Positions 52,316 to 62,067 of a DNA stretch of 64,000 nucleotides are shown piece after piece. The notes beneath the pieces are model-generated. The model saw nothing but the letters and a program-made list of their open reading frames with translations. It was not told where the DNA came from and searched no databases. This DNA is from Lachnospiraceae bacterium. Its GTDB lineage: Bacteria > Bacillota > Clostridia > Lachnospirales > Lachnospiraceae. Made by a program: the position numbers and the translations under genes. Each line of letters starts with the position of its first letter. Position 1 is the stretch's first letter. The DNA is taken from NCBI GenBank assembly GCA_015056735.1, contig SVFT01000002.1, positions 36,432 through 100,431 of the forward strand, read 5' to 3'.

Positions 52316-52522
52316 ATGAAAGAAGGTATCCATCCTGAGTACTATCAGGCAACCGTTACCTGCAACTGCGGTAACACATTCGTAACAGGATCCACAAAGC
52401 CTGAGATCCACGTCGAAGTTTGTTCCAAATGCCATTCGTTCTACACAGGCCAGGTTAAGGCAACAAGAGCGGCAGGACGTATTGATAAGTTCAATAAGAA
52501 ATACGGCGTAGATAACAAATAG
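52316..52522 (+). CDS. rpmE: 50S ribosomal protein L31 (zinc-binding form)
   Basis: A 68-residue ribosomal protein. Zinc-site cysteines are present in VTCNCGN and [11 protein letters not shown], identifying the zinc-containing (C+) form. The start is ATG 52316 with GAGAGGTG upstream; a GTG at 52307 lies inside that site. Confidence 0.97.
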   Translation: MKEGIHPEYYQATVTCNCGNTFVTGSTKPEIHVEVCSKCHSFYTGQVKATRAAGRIDKFNKKYGVDNK

Positions 52523-52529
52523 TTGTGCG

Positions 52530-52563
52530 AAAAGGTTGAGGTTTTAGGATCTCAACCTTTTAT
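52530..52563 (+). terminator. Terminator after rpmE
   Basis: AAAAGGTTGAG/CTCAACCTTTT, an 11-bp perfect stem with a 10-base loop, directly followed by AT-rich sequence. Confidence 0.82.
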
Positions 52564-52580
52564 AAGTATTAGGAGTAATC

Positions 52581-53633
52581 ATGGCAAAGCGCAGAAGACG
52601 TTCCTGCGGGATCGGCGGACAGGCCGTTCTCGAAGGCGTTATGATGAAGAATAAAGATAAATATGCGGTTGCGGTCCGCCGCTCGGACGGCGTGATCGAG
52701 ATCAGCACCGAAGAATATAAAGGCGTCCTTGCGGGAAGTGTTCTGAAGAAGATCCCGTTCGTAAGAGGCACATTTAATTTCATCGATTCACTTGTTCTCG
52801 GTATCAGGAGCCTTAATTTTTCCGCATCTTTTTACGAAGACGAGCCTAAGGAAGAGGATAAGCCTTCCTTTATGAAGCGTGTGTTCGGTGAGAAGGCGGA
52901 TGAGATCATGATGGGCATCGTGACTGTCTTTTCCTTTGTTCTGGCACTTGGGATCTTTATGGTCCTGCCGTATTATCTGTCCGTATGGCTGAATCGCTAT
53001 GTACAGAATGATACGCTTCTGGCTCTGATCGAGGGCGTGATCCGTATCCTGATCTTTCTGCTTTATGTTGTGAGCATCTCCCTGATGAAGGATATTCACA
53101 GACTCTACCAGTATCACGGTGCGGAGCACAAATGCATCAACTGCATCGAGCGCGGCCGTGAACTGACCGTTCAGAATGTAAAGCGTTCCTCGCGCCTTCA
53201 TAAGCGGTGCGGGACAAGCTTTTTGCTGTTTGTTATGCTGGTCAGTGTTGTACTGTTCTTTTTTATCCGCGTGGACAATCCGATGTACCGCGTGGGTCTT
53301 CGTATCGTGCTGATCCCGGTGATCGCGGGCATCTCCTATGAGATCATCCGCTGGGCGGGCAACAGCCGGAACTTTTTTGTATCCCTTCTGTCCGCACCGG
53401 GTCTCGGACTTCAGAAGCTGACGACCAAAGAGCCGGATGAAGAGATGATCGAAGTGGCGATTGCATCGGTGAACGCGGTATTTAACTGGAAACAGTATCT
53501 GGCAGAGCATTTCGGATATGAACCGGAGGAGAATGCGGCAAAGACAGCAAAGACTGATAAGGCTGCAGCATCTGAGGTGGTTGCATCAACGGAAACAGAA
53601 GCAGCTCCGACTGCGGAAACGACAGGATCATGA
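52581..53633 (+). CDS. DUF1385 membrane protein
   Basis: A 350-residue protein with the N-terminal GIGGQAVLEGVMMKNKDKYAVAVR-type block (quoted in part: GGQAVLEGVMMKN), a central YQYHGAEHKCINCIERG motif and four predicted membrane helices. DUF1385 proteins are conserved in Firmicutes next to prmC and prfA, as here, but their role is unknown. An Ala/Thr/Glu-rich tail of about 30 residues ends the chain. Its stop overlaps the prmC start. Confidence 0.93.
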   Translation: MAKRRRRSCGIGGQAVLEGVMMKNKDKYAVAVRRSDGVIEISTEEYKGVLAGSVLKKIPFVRGTFNFIDSLVLGIRSLNFSASFYEDEPKEEDKPSFMKRVFGEKADEIMMGIVTVFSFVLALGIFMVLPYYLSVWLNRYVQNDTLLALIEGVIRILIFLLYVVSISLMKDIHRLYQYHGAEHKCINCIERGRELTVQNVKRSSRLHKRCGTSFLLFVMLVSVVLFFFIRVDNPMYRVGLRIVLIPVIAGISYEIIRWAGNSRNFFVSLLSAPGLGLQKLTTKEPDEEMIEVAIASVNAVFNWKQYLAEHFGYEPEENAAKTAKTDKAAASEVVASTETEAAPTAETTGS

Positions 53634-54484
53634 AATATAAAGAAGTGTATGAGCGCGCGGCAGCGCGTTTGCAGCAAGCAGGGGTCGAGGAGGCAGCTTT
53701 GGATGCAAGGCTTCTTCTTGAGGAGGCCTGCGGGACAGATCGGAATACGCTTTTGGCGCACCCGGACAGGATGCTTTCCGAGGAGGAGCGCACCTCTTTT
53801 GAAAAAATGGTGTCTGCCAGAGAGAAACGGATCCCGCTGCAACAGATCACGGGTTATTGTGATTTTATGGGACTCCGGTTTTATGTAAACCAAGACGTGC
53901 TTATACCGCGTCAGGACACAGAGAACCTGGTGGAAGAGGCCATGCGCTATTTGCACGACGGAATGCGCATATTGGACGTGTGTACCGGAAGCGGCTGTAT
54001 TCTGCTTAGCCTGCTTCGTTATTCGAACGGATGCAAAGGGATCGGTATCGACCTGTCGGACGAGGCATTATCCGTCGCAAGAAAGAATGCGGAGGCACTT
54101 GAATTATCCGGGCAGGCATCCTTTTTTCAGGGAGACCTGTTTGCGGCACTTGTATCAGCGGGTAGGGAAGAAAAGTTTGAACTTCTCGTTTCCAATCCAC
54201 CGTACATCAGGAGCGATGTGATCGAGACGCTGATGCCGGAAGTAAAGGATCATGAGCCGCGTATGGCGCTTGACGGCGATGCGGACGGGCTCATCTTTTA
54301 CAGAAGGATCTGCAGGGAGGCACTGCCGTATCTTTGCGGCGGAGCACGGATCGTATTTGAAATCGGATACGATCAGGCAGCCGATGTGTCCGGTATCATG
54401 GAAGAGGCCGGCTATCGTGGAATCGAGACGATCAAGGATTATGCGGGCAATGACCGTATCGTAACGGGTGTGTATTTCGGCTGA
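53630..54484 (+). CDS. prmC: Release factor glutamine methyltransferase
   Basis: A 284-residue SAM-dependent enzyme that methylates the Gln of the GGQ motif of RF1 and RF2. The helical N-domain is followed by LIPRQDTENLVEEA, the SAM motif ILDVCTGSGCILLSL and the catalytic NPPYIRSD. It precedes prfA by 27 bases, the usual arrangement of enzyme and substrate. Confidence 0.96.
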   Translation: MKYKEVYERAAARLQQAGVEEAALDARLLLEEACGTDRNTLLAHPDRMLSEEERTSFEKMVSAREKRIPLQQITGYCDFMGLRFYVNQDVLIPRQDTENLVEEAMRYLHDGMRILDVCTGSGCILLSLLRYSNGCKGIGIDLSDEALSVARKNAEALELSGQASFFQGDLFAALVSAGREEKFELLVSNPPYIRSDVIETLMPEVKDHEPRMALDGDADGLIFYRRICREALPYLCGGARIVFEIGYDQAADVSGIMEEAGYRGIETIKDYAGNDRIVTGVYFG

Positions 54485-54511
54485 CCGGCCGGATAGTTTT
54501 GGAGGAAAGTT

Positions 54512-55588
54512 ATGTTTGATAAGTTGGATGATCTTCTCAGGCGTTTTGAAGAGATCACGAATGAGCTCAGCGAGCCTACGGTAACGGACAACCAGACCCG
54601 TTTCCGTGCGCTTATGAAGGAGCAGAGTGACTTAACGCCGATCGTGGAGGCATATAAAGAATATAAGAAATGCAATAATGATATCAAGGACAGCCTGGAG
54701 ATGCTGGAAGCCGAGAACGACGAAGATATGCGTGAGATGCTCAAAGAAGAGCTTTCCGACGCCAAGAAGCGTGTCGCAGAGCTTGAGCAGGAGCTTAAGA
54801 TCCTGCTTCTTCCCAAGGATCCGAATGATGACAAGAACGTGATCGTTGAGATCAGAGCGGGCGCGGGCGGTGATGAGGCGGCACTTTTTGCGGCAGAAAT
54901 CTACCGTATGTATGTACATTACGCAGAGGGAAGACGCTGGAAGGTCGAGCTCATCAACGTGGATGAGATCGGCATCGGCGGTATGAAGGAAGTGCAGTTT
55001 ACGATCACCGGGCAGGGGGCGTATTCTGTGATGAAATATGAGAGCGGCGTGCACCGCGTACAGCGTGTGCCTGAGACGGAATCCGGCGGACGTATCCATA
55101 CGTCGACCTGCTCTGTGGCGGTTATGCCGGAAGTGGATGAGGACATTGATATCACGATCGATGAAAAGGATATCCGTATCGACGTCATGCGTGCCTCCGG
55201 TAACGGCGGTCAGTGCGTCAATACGACAGACTCCGCGGTGCGTCTGACCCACTATCCGACAGGTATCGTCGTATACAGCCAGACGGAGAAGTCGCAGATC
55301 CAGAACAAGGCAAAGGCATTTGCCCTACTGAAATCCAAACTCTACGATATGGAACAGCAGAAGCGTCATGATGCGGAAGCGGATCTCCGTCGAAGCCAGA
55401 TCGGTACAGGTGATCGATCCGAGAAGATTAGAACGTATAATTTCCCGCAGGGGCGTGTAACGGATCACCGTATCGGTCTTACGATCTACAAGCTTGATAA
55501 GGTTATGAACGGTGATATTCAGGAGATCCTGGATGCCTGCATCGCAGCCGATCAGGCCGCAAAGCTGACCAGGATGAATGAAGAATAA
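54512..55588 (+). CDS. prfA: Peptide chain release factor 1 (RF1)
   Basis: A 358-residue release factor for UAA and UAG. The stop-codon recognition PxT motif reads PET ([13 protein letters not shown]) and the GGQ loop [23 protein letters not shown] site precedes ATG 54512. Co-transcribed with prmC. Confidence 0.97.
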   Translation: MFDKLDDLLRRFEEITNELSEPTVTDNQTRFRALMKEQSDLTPIVEAYKEYKKCNNDIKDSLEMLEAENDEDMREMLKEELSDAKKRVAELEQELKILLLPKDPNDDKNVIVEIRAGAGGDEAALFAAEIYRMYVHYAEGRRWKVELINVDEIGIGGMKEVQFTITGQGAYSVMKYESGVHRVQRVPETESGGRIHTSTCSVAVMPEVDEDIDITIDEKDIRIDVMRASGNGGQCVNTTDSAVRLTHYPTGIVVYSQTEKSQIQNKAKAFALLKSKLYDMEQQKRHDAEADLRRSQIGTGDRSEKIRTYNFPQGRVTDHRIGLTIYKLDKVMNGDIQEILDACIAADQAAKLTRMNEE

Positions 55589-55592
55589 ATGG

Positions 55593-55632
55593 AAAAGCCA
55601 TCTTACTCGCAAGAGCAAGGTGGCTTTTTTGT
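55593..55632. terminator. Terminator between prfA and the Nudix-PgeF gene
   Basis: AAAAGCCATCTTACTC pairs with GAGCAAGGTGGCTTTT (one bulge) around loop GCAA, followed by TTTTTT. It separates convergent genes. Confidence 0.85.
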
Positions 55633-55654
55633 CCTTAACAGTCCTGTAAGCCGA

Positions 55655-56896
55655 TTACCGCAGCATGATCATATTTGCCTGCGAGCCACGCTGCCCTTTT
55701 GTGTAGCGATGGGAGAAGTAGCGCTCCGGGTGGCACATCGTGCAGGAACCGGTCATCTCAATGTGCGTGGGATCGATGCCGAGCTGTAAGAAACGCGTTC
55801 TGATAACGCCCCGCAGGTCGAGCATGAACTTGCCGTTCCCTTTCACATCATAGAGAGGCTTCGCGGCTTCTTTCCCGATCAGAGAATTGACTGCATCGGT
55901 CACTTCTTTACCAACTTCAAAACAGCACCTGTCAATGGAGGGGCCGATCGCGATCCGGATGTCGGATACGTGTGCGCCAAGCGAACACATCTTCTCTATT
56001 CCGACCTTTTCGATATCCGCGACCGTGCTGCGCCAGCCTGAGTGGAGCGCTCCGATCACGCCGGAAGTTCTGTCTTCCAGAAGGACAGGTACGCAATCTG
56101 CCGTAAATACGGCGATCGGGAGGTTTGGAACATTTGTGACATATCCGTCAGCTTCGGCCGTAAAGGGATTACTGTCATCGCATGGCGGGAACTTCGCATC
56201 GCTATGCGTTACAATGCGGACTTCCGTTCCATGTACCTGATGCCCGCAAACAAACGGCCGATAGCCAATCCCGATCGCTTCCATGAACCTCCGCCAGTTT
56301 TCTGTCACTCTGACAGGAACGTCACCTCGTGTGTGCCCGAGATTAAGACTCTGATAGATCCCGTCACTGACGCCGCCAAGGCGTGTTGAGAAGCCATGCG
56401 GGCAGGTCAGCACGGATGCTTTCTCATATTCTGTCTCTTCCGTCGCATCTTCCATCCGAACCAGCGTATCGCCCTCGTAGCAGACGCGCATATTGAGATT
56501 AGTTCTACCCTCTAAAAGAGGCTTTAAGAAATGACGGTCACCTTCCCAGGTCGGAAGATCAAGCACTTTATCCCTTTCTACCCAGTGAAGTGTTCCTTCC
56601 GGACAATCCGCCTTAAGAGTCCCGGTAAAAGCGGTACCCCTGAAGAGATACATGTCTTCGGCTTCATAGAGATCCGATTCAAACTTCACAAGGCCGACAT
56701 GCAAATACGCTGTCAGCGTCAGCCCTGTTTCTTCATATACTTCGCGAACAAGACATTCTTCCGGCGTCTCGCCCGGCTCAAACTTGCCGCCGACACCGAT
56801 CCATTTATTCTCGTTCAGATCATTCTTTTTTTTGTTGCGCTCTAACAGGAGGATCTTTCCGTCCTGCTCGATATAGCAAAGTGTTGTGTTGATCAT
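55655..56896 (-). CDS. Fusion of a Nudix hydrolase and a PgeF/YfiH (laccase-domain) protein
   Basis: A 413-residue two-domain protein. Residues 1-155 are a Nudix hydrolase of the MutT/8-oxo-dGTP type, with Nudix box GKFEPGETPEECLVREVYEE followed by TGL. Residues 165-413 are a YfiH/PgeF (LACC1-like) domain with metal-ligand segments VCGHQVHGTEV, FTADCVPVLL, ALHSGWRSTV and the C-terminal CTMCHPERYFSHR. Homologues of the second domain have purine nucleoside phosphorylase-type activity or edit peptidoglycan precursors. The two domains are normally separate genes; the frame is continuous here. It is 17 bases from truA (-) and probably follows it in one transcript. Confidence 0.9.
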   Translation of the reverse strand: MINTTLCYIEQDGKILLLERNKKKNDLNENKWIGVGGKFEPGETPEECLVREVYEETGLTLTAYLHVGLVKFESDLYEAEDMYLFRGTAFTGTLKADCPEGTLHWVERDKVLDLPTWEGDRHFLKPLLEGRTNLNMRVCYEGDTLVRMEDATEETEYEKASVLTCPHGFSTRLGGVSDGIYQSLNLGHTRGDVPVRVTENWRRFMEAIGIGYRPFVCGHQVHGTEVRIVTHSDAKFPPCDDSNPFTAEADGYVTNVPNLPIAVFTADCVPVLLEDRTSGVIGALHSGWRSTVADIEKVGIEKMCSLGAHVSDIRIAIGPSIDRCCFEVGKEVTDAVNSLIGKEAAKPLYDVKGNGKFMLDLRGVIRTRFLQLGIDPTHIEMTGSCTMCHPERYFSHRYTKGQRGSQANMIMLR

Positions 56897-56913
56897 TTGT
56901 TATTCTTCTTTTC

Positions 56914-57657
56914 TTAATGATAGTCCACTTTGATCATGCAAAGTCCGCACGCCGGGGCCGTAGCGCCCGCAAGTGCCCGCTGCTTTGCATCAAGAAGCTC
57001 CTGCATGGATTCGGGCGTTCTTTTGCCGAGGCCGACTTCAACGAGCGTGCCGGTTAAGATACGCACCATATGCTGCAAAAAGCCGGTGCCGTGATAGGTG
57101 AAGGTGATATAGTCATCCTGCCGTTCGATCTCAATGGAATCCACGAGGCGGACGGTAGATTTTTTCATGCGGGGATTGCTGCAGAAGGACGCAAAGTCGT
57201 GCTCGCCTTTTAGGATATCTGCTGCTTTTCGCATTTTTTCAAGGGAAGGGACTTCATCAAGGACCCAGACATACTTCCTGTCAAAAACAGGCTTCTCACG
57301 GCCGACATAGCAGGTATAGCGATAGGTCTTGCCAAGTGCATTGTAGCGGCTGTGAAAACGGGGCCCGGCTTTGACGACTTCCATCACCGCGATGTCTTCG
57401 GGTAGATACCGGTTACAGTAATCTTTGATTTCTTCTTCAGACAGATCCGTCTCAAGAAACGCATTCGCGATCATCGCCATGGCATGGACGCCCGCATCTG
57501 TGCGGCCGGCACCGATGAGTTCGATCTTCTGATCTGTCATGCGTGCCAGGACGGTCTCCAACTTGCCCTGTATCGTCATATCCGTATTCGGCTGGTGTTC
57601 CCAGCCGTAAAAACGTGTGCCGTCGTAGCGGAGCACAAAGCGGTAGTTCTGTTTCAT
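56914..57657 (-). CDS. truA: tRNA pseudouridine synthase A
   Basis: A 247-residue enzyme converting U38-U40 in the anticodon stem-loop of tRNAs to pseudouridine. The catalytic Asp lies in ELIGAGRTDAGVHAM; YDGTRFYGWEHQPN and FLQHMVRILTGTL are also typical. The start is ATG 57657 with AAAGGGAA upstream; a longer frame to 57789 adds 44 residues with no family match. Confidence 0.95.
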   Translation of the reverse strand: MKQNYRFVLRYDGTRFYGWEHQPNTDMTIQGKLETVLARMTDQKIELIGAGRTDAGVHAMAMIANAFLETDLSEEEIKDYCNRYLPEDIAVMEVVKAGPRFHSRYNALGKTYRYTCYVGREKPVFDRKYVWVLDEVPSLEKMRKAADILKGEHDFASFCSNPRMKKSTVRLVDSIEIERQDDYITFTYHGTGFLQHMVRILTGTLVEVGLGKRTPESMQELLDAKQRALAGATAPACGLCMIKVDYH

Positions 57658-57928
57658 GAAGAAATTCCCTTTCTGAAAGTAACTGATCGGAATTGCATCC
57701 CGAATCAGTCGAATTATACCATTACGGGCGTTATATGACAAATGAACAGAGACTCCCGGACAGAGACGGGTGCACAAAAGAATAATCATGAGATTTTTTT
57801 ATGTATTTGGTTGAAAAATGTTCACTTGCGAAAGAATCATGTTATGATAGTATAAAAAGCATTCCTAAAGGATTAGTTTTCGGGCAGGGTTTTGTCACGT
57901 TTGTTGTTGGGTGAAAAGGGAGAATGAA

Positions 57929-58897
57929 ATGGGAGAAAACAAAGAGAAAGGCGCTTGGTTTCTGGATATTGAACCGGACCTGAGCGCAAAGCAGGATTAT
58001 AATGTCGGCGATGTGCCGATCTTTATCGGGGTGACGACTCCGGACTGTATACCGTCCGGCAAGCTTCCGTCTCACTGGAATCATGGCCTTGAGACGATCT
58101 TTATCAAAAGGGGTTCGCTCAAGGTATCCGTCAGCGGCACAGATCGTATCGTTACGGAGAATGAGCTTGTGATCATCAATCCGGGATACATGCACTATGT
58201 GGAGCGTCTGGAGGATCAGTCGTGCGAAATGATCTTTTTCGCAATGGAGGAGCCGGTCTTTGCCATGGCTGAATCGATCCGGAAAAAGTATATGATGCCG
58301 ATCTTTCATGCAATGCAGCCGGGCTTTTCCGTGATCCCGGCAGATTCGCCGTGCCGCAGGGAACTTGTGGAGCTGCTTGAGAGAATGCTGGATACGCTTT
58401 CGCGTAAGAAACCGGCTTACGATCTTCGTATGATCGGACTGGTGCATGAGTATTTTGCGGTGATGCATGAGGCACTTCTGCTGATCGAGAAAGGAATGCC
58501 GTTTATCGGGTCGCGTAATGCGGAAGCGATGCACAAGATGGTCGTGCATATTCAGGAGAACTATGCTTCTTCGATCACGATGGAAGATCTTTGCAGGGCG
58601 GGGGGTGTTGCAAGATGTAAATGCATCACGCTTTTTAAGCATTACACGGGGACGACACCGGCAAGTTATGTCCTACAGTACAGGCTTTATCTGTCACGCT
58701 ATTTTCTACGTCATACCGATATGCCGCTTTCTCAGATCGCATCGATCTGCGGTTTTACGCACCAGAGCCATTTTACGAGCAGGTTCACGCGCTATCATCA
58801 CATGACGCCGCTTCAGTTCCGCAAGTCGGAGATGCCGGAGCAGAATCCGAATTTTTTCCTTCATAATCTTGAAGCGGAGACGGACGAGGCGGATTGA
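57929..58897 (+). CDS. AraC-family transcriptional regulator
   Basis: A 322-residue regulator. Residues 40-110 form a cupin-like ligand-binding domain (LPSHWNHGLETIFIKRGSLK, INPGYMHYVERL). The C-terminal 100 residues hold two helix-turn-helix motifs of the AraC type (SITMEDLCRAGGVARCKCIT, then PLSQIASICGFTHQSHFTSR). The start is ATG 57929, seven bases after AAAAGGGA. No sugar-use genes are adjacent, so its target is unknown; the chemoreceptor downstream is separated by a terminator-like hairpin. Confidence 0.93.
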   Translation: MGENKEKGAWFLDIEPDLSAKQDYNVGDVPIFIGVTTPDCIPSGKLPSHWNHGLETIFIKRGSLKVSVSGTDRIVTENELVIINPGYMHYVERLEDQSCEMIFFAMEEPVFAMAESIRKKYMMPIFHAMQPGFSVIPADSPCRRELVELLERMLDTLSRKKPAYDLRMIGLVHEYFAVMHEALLLIEKGMPFIGSRNAEAMHKMVVHIQENYASSITMEDLCRAGGVARCKCITLFKHYTGTTPASYVLQYRLYLSRYFLRHTDMPLSQIASICGFTHQSHFTSRFTRYHHMTPLQFRKSEMPEQNPNFFLHNLEAETDEAD

Positions 58898-58971
58898 TCG
58901 TGGTTGTCTGAAAATACAGACAACTTATCATCATACAGTAAAAAAGACGAATTTATAGTTTTTTTATAATA

Positions 58972-59010
58972 AAAGTGCTACAATTGATTCAAACGTAGCA
59001 CTTTTTTTTA
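58972..59010 (+). terminator. Terminator after the AraC gene
   Basis: AAAGTGCTAC/GTAGCACTTT with a 13-base loop is followed by TTTTTT. It lies 74 bases after the AraC stop and about 40 bases before the chemoreceptor start, so a chemoreceptor promoter inside or before it would make it part of that leader. Confidence 0.75.
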
Positions 59011-59051
59011 TTACCCGCATTACAAAATCTAATAGTGAAAGGAAGTTGCTT

Positions 59052-61100
59052 ATGAAGGTGAATAAGAAAAAATCCGAAGGGATCAGCATGCGCGTCACTC
59101 TGATGGCATTCGCACTTATACCGATGCTGGTTCTGTCAATCGTTTTAAGTGCAATCTCTCTCTCGACAAGTACAACTGAACTCAAGAAGTCGGCCAGCAA
59201 TTCGATGCTGGCACTGATCAAAGAGATCGGTACCGCATTCGATTATACGACTGCTGTAAATGAGCGTACGATCGAAGCCTATGCGCAGGCGCCGATCATC
59301 AGAAAGCTGCTGGAGAATCCGAAGGATCCCGCAATCGCAGCTGAGGCTGAACAGTATACGCTGAACTATTTCTCCAAGCTGGATGGATGGGAAGGTCTGT
59401 ATACAGCGACTTGGGAGTCTGAAACACTCGTTCACTCCAATGAGGGTGCGATCGGTCTTGTTCTCCGTGAAGGCGACAGGCTGACAAGTCTTCAGAACAG
59501 TATTACAAATGCAAACGGTGCATTCAATACCGGAATCCTGCAGTCTCCTGCGTCCGGGCAGAACGTAATGTCCATGTATGCACCGGTCTTTGGCTCGAAC
59601 GGCAACATCATCGGTTTTGCCGGCGGTGCTACTCTTGTAAACAATATTGCAAAGAACTATGCAGATATCTCCTCATTGGGATTGTCTTCCGCATACGTGT
59701 ATTTTGTAGATCCGCAAGGAATGATGCTGTTCCACAAGGATGAATCCCAGATCGGTAATCCGGTTGAGAACGACGCGGTGAAAGGCCTTTTGGCACAGAT
59801 CGCCGCAGGCAAGCATCCGGAGCCGGAATGCGTAGAGTATGTTTATAAAGGCGCAAATCAATACGCAGGATACTATGTCGGAAAGAACAATGCGTATATC
59901 GCACTCGTAACGGCTGACGAAAGTGATGTGCTCGCAGGAGTGAACAGGACGATGATGATCTCCCTGATTGTTCTTGTGATCGGTATTGTGCTCTTTGCAG
60001 TCCTGTCTGTTCTGATCGCGATCAGAGTGGCGAATCCGCTGACCAAGATCTCCGAGGCGATCGAGCAGCTGAGCACCGGCGATGTGACAACGCAATGCGA
60101 TGCAAGATCTGCGATCAGTGAGACGTCCGGCATCGCAAGGGCATTCCACTCACTGAAGGATGCACTGAACAACTCGATGCTCAATGTAAAAGATTCTGCG
60201 AATGCGTTAAGCGGTGCGATCGTCAGCGTGGATGGCAAGACAGCTGATAATGTGGAGCATATCTCGCAGATCAATGATGCGATCGGTGATGTATCACAGA
60301 CATCGCAGGTTGTTGCAGAGGATGCACAGGTGATCGCAGCGAAATCGGTTGAGCTCGGTGAAGACATCGAGACACTGACAGAGAATGTTACAACGCTGTT
60401 TAATGCATCGCAGACGATCAAGACGGCGAACGATGAGGCGACCGACTGCATGCAGTCCGTATATAAGAACGGTAATGATTCCGTTGAGGCGATCCGCAAT
60501 ATTTCCGACAAGATCTCTGAGACGAACGAGGCGATCGGCAAGATCGGCAGCGCTGTTCAGGCGATCGAATCCATCGCGGCACAGACCAATCTGTTGTCAC
60601 TCAATGCTTCCATTGAGGCGGCACGTGCAGGTGAGGCCGGCAAGGGCTTTGCAGTTGTAGCCGATGAGATCAGATCTCTTGCGGACTCTTCGGCAGAATC
60701 CGCTCGTGAGATCAAGCAGGTCATCGAAGATGTTATTGCTCTCTCGAACGGAACGGTTGATATATCCAACAAGGTATTCGAGGTTATCACGCGTGAGCAG
60801 GAGGATATCGAGAAGGCGCAGGCGAAGTTCACGGTACTGTCCGATTCCGTAGAAGCTTCCATCCATGAGATCAACACGATCAAGGAAATGACCGGCAAGC
60901 TTGATGCGATCAAGGACGATCTTGCCAAGACGACATCCGAGCTGGGCGCGATCTCCGAGGAGCTCGGTGCTTCCGCAGAAGAAGTGTCCGCATCCTGTCA
61001 GGTTGTAACGGCGGCATGCACGGATACGCAGCAGTCGGCTGTTGAGATGCGGAATATTAACGAGAATATGAGTCAGGCGATCGATTTCTTTAAGTTATAA
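59052..61100 (+). CDS. Methyl-accepting chemotaxis protein with Cache-type sensor
   Basis: A 682-residue chemoreceptor. A first membrane helix (about residues 12-38) and a second (about 295-320) flank a 255-residue extracellular double-Cache-like sensor ([36 protein letters not shown]). A HAMP domain follows, then a long coiled-coil signalling domain whose hairpin tip reads [20 protein letters not shown]. This implies a motile cell. No pentapeptide tether for CheR is at the C-terminus. The ligand is unknown, probably an amino or carboxylic acid. GAAAGGA precedes ATG 59052. Confidence 0.93.
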   Translation: MKVNKKKSEGISMRVTLMAFALIPMLVLSIVLSAISLSTSTTELKKSASNSMLALIKEIGTAFDYTTAVNERTIEAYAQAPIIRKLLENPKDPAIAAEAEQYTLNYFSKLDGWEGLYTATWESETLVHSNEGAIGLVLREGDRLTSLQNSITNANGAFNTGILQSPASGQNVMSMYAPVFGSNGNIIGFAGGATLVNNIAKNYADISSLGLSSAYVYFVDPQGMMLFHKDESQIGNPVENDAVKGLLAQIAAGKHPEPECVEYVYKGANQYAGYYVGKNNAYIALVTADESDVLAGVNRTMMISLIVLVIGIVLFAVLSVLIAIRVANPLTKISEAIEQLSTGDVTTQCDARSAISETSGIARAFHSLKDALNNSMLNVKDSANALSGAIVSVDGKTADNVEHISQINDAIGDVSQTSQVVAEDAQVIAAKSVELGEDIETLTENVTTLFNASQTIKTANDEATDCMQSVYKNGNDSVEAIRNISDKISETNEAIGKIGSAVQAIESIAAQTNLLSLNASIEAARAGEAGKGFAVVADEIRSLADSSAESAREIKQVIEDVIALSNGTVDISNKVFEVITREQEDIEKAQAKFTVLSDSVEASIHEINTIKEMTGKLDAIKDDLAKTTSELGAISEELGASAEEVSASCQVVTAACTDTQQSAVEMRNINENMSQAIDFFKL

Positions 61101-61159
61101 GGGGGAAAGGCACGTGCGTTTTCCGAACTATTCTGATGCTGGCTATCCGCACTAAATTC

Positions 61160-61242
61160 ATAAGCACTCCTCAAAACACAGGCTTTCTGCGGAACTCGCT
61201 TCGCTCAAACACGTCCTCGAAAGCCTGTTGAGGAGCACTTAT
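61160..61242. repeat. Long imperfect inverted repeat downstream of the chemoreceptor
   Basis: ATAAGCACTCCTCAA...CAGGCTTT (61160-61186) is answered by AAAGCCTG-TTGAGGAGCACTTAT (61220-61242), giving a hairpin of about 23 bp with a small bulge and a 33-base loop. A second perfect dyad, AGCACTTA/TAAGTGCT (61234-61254), overlaps its right arm. No T-run follows. Confidence 0.7.
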
Positions 61243-61262
61243 TCATTAAGTGCTCCTGCAAG

Positions 61263-61390
61263 CATCTGAGATAGTTGCGGAAAACTTCGTGCCTGATCTG
61301 CTTATAAGAATGCTCGTATATGCAGGCATCCTGTATAGTTACAGAAAACTTCGTGCCTGGTCTGTTTATAAGAATGCTCGTATATGCAAG
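61263..61390. repeat. Two 64-base direct repeats derived from the adjacent gene's 3' end
   Basis: Units 61263-61326 and 61327-61390 are about 85-90% identical. A longer, more diverged third unit (from 61391) runs into the 3' end of the C_GCAxxG_C_C gene. Read on the minus strand, each unit encodes DACIYEHSY, close to the gene's own end DAYIKEHPYQ. The whole 61101-61435 stretch has no gene. Confidence 0.7.
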
Positions 61391-61435
61391 CATCCGAGAT
61401 AGATGAGGAAAGGTCCCGAAAGTGAGTGCCCCTCG

Positions 61436-61909
61436 TTACTGATACGGATGCTCTTTTATGTACGCATCCAGGATCGCGGCGGACATACCGCAAAGCTCTT
61501 TGCAGGGACGCTTTTGGTAGTATTTGTCACTGCGTGCCTCGGGCGTCGGTGCATCGTGTTTTGCCGAGAGGCCAAGAAGTTCGCGGCATACGATCGAGCC
61601 GTTCTCTTCTTCAAATACCTTCGCCATTTCCTGGATGCGTGCATAGTGATCCTTTTTTTCTTCATTTGCTTTGGGATCGTCATAGCCGTACAGGATGCCG
61701 GTCACCAGTGCAAGGCCGCTGATCGTGCCGCATACTTCGCGAAGCCGGCCGATCCCGCCGCCGAAGGAGCTGCTCATGAGAGCAAGTGCCTTTTCATCAT
61801 AAGGGAGCAGATCCGCAAAAGCCAGCGTGACTGCCTGTGCGCAGTTATATCCTTCCGCAAAAAGATCCATTGCCTTTTTGCTTCTTTCACATGTCATATC
61901 GTAATCCAT
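61436..61909 (-). CDS. C_GCAxxG_C_C family redox-type protein
   Basis: A 157-residue protein with the family cysteine pattern: GYNCAQAV, then FGGGIGRLREVCGTISGLAL, then CRELLG and CKELCGMS. Such proteins are common in anaerobic Firmicutes and are thought to bind a metal or take part in redox chemistry; the role is unproven. It has its own terminator-free 3' side consisting of repeats of its own tail. Confidence 0.9.
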   Translation of the reverse strand: MDYDMTCERSKKAMDLFAEGYNCAQAVTLAFADLLPYDEKALALMSSSFGGGIGRLREVCGTISGLALVTGILYGYDDPKANEEKKDHYARIQEMAKVFEEENGSIVCRELLGLSAKHDAPTPEARSDKYYQKRPCKELCGMSAAILDAYIKEHPYQ

Positions 61910-62067
61910 ACATGTCTCCTTTCTGTCTGAGTCGTAAATGATACTGCATTTTCATTTATTCAACCCCATTATAGCAAATCACGCCGCAAAATGTGGTACT
62001 ATACGGTAGAAGGGCATCATTGCACATAACAGGGCAGATGCCATGAAATAAGCATGGGAGAGAGACT

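Noticed and set aside
58972..59010. Flagellar sigma-28 promoter for the chemoreceptor
   Set aside because: TAAA is present upstream but no GCCGATAA-like box follows at the right distance.
61263..61390. CRISPR array
   Set aside because: Only two 64-base units in direct contact, no spacers, no cas genes; the units derive from the neighbouring gene end.
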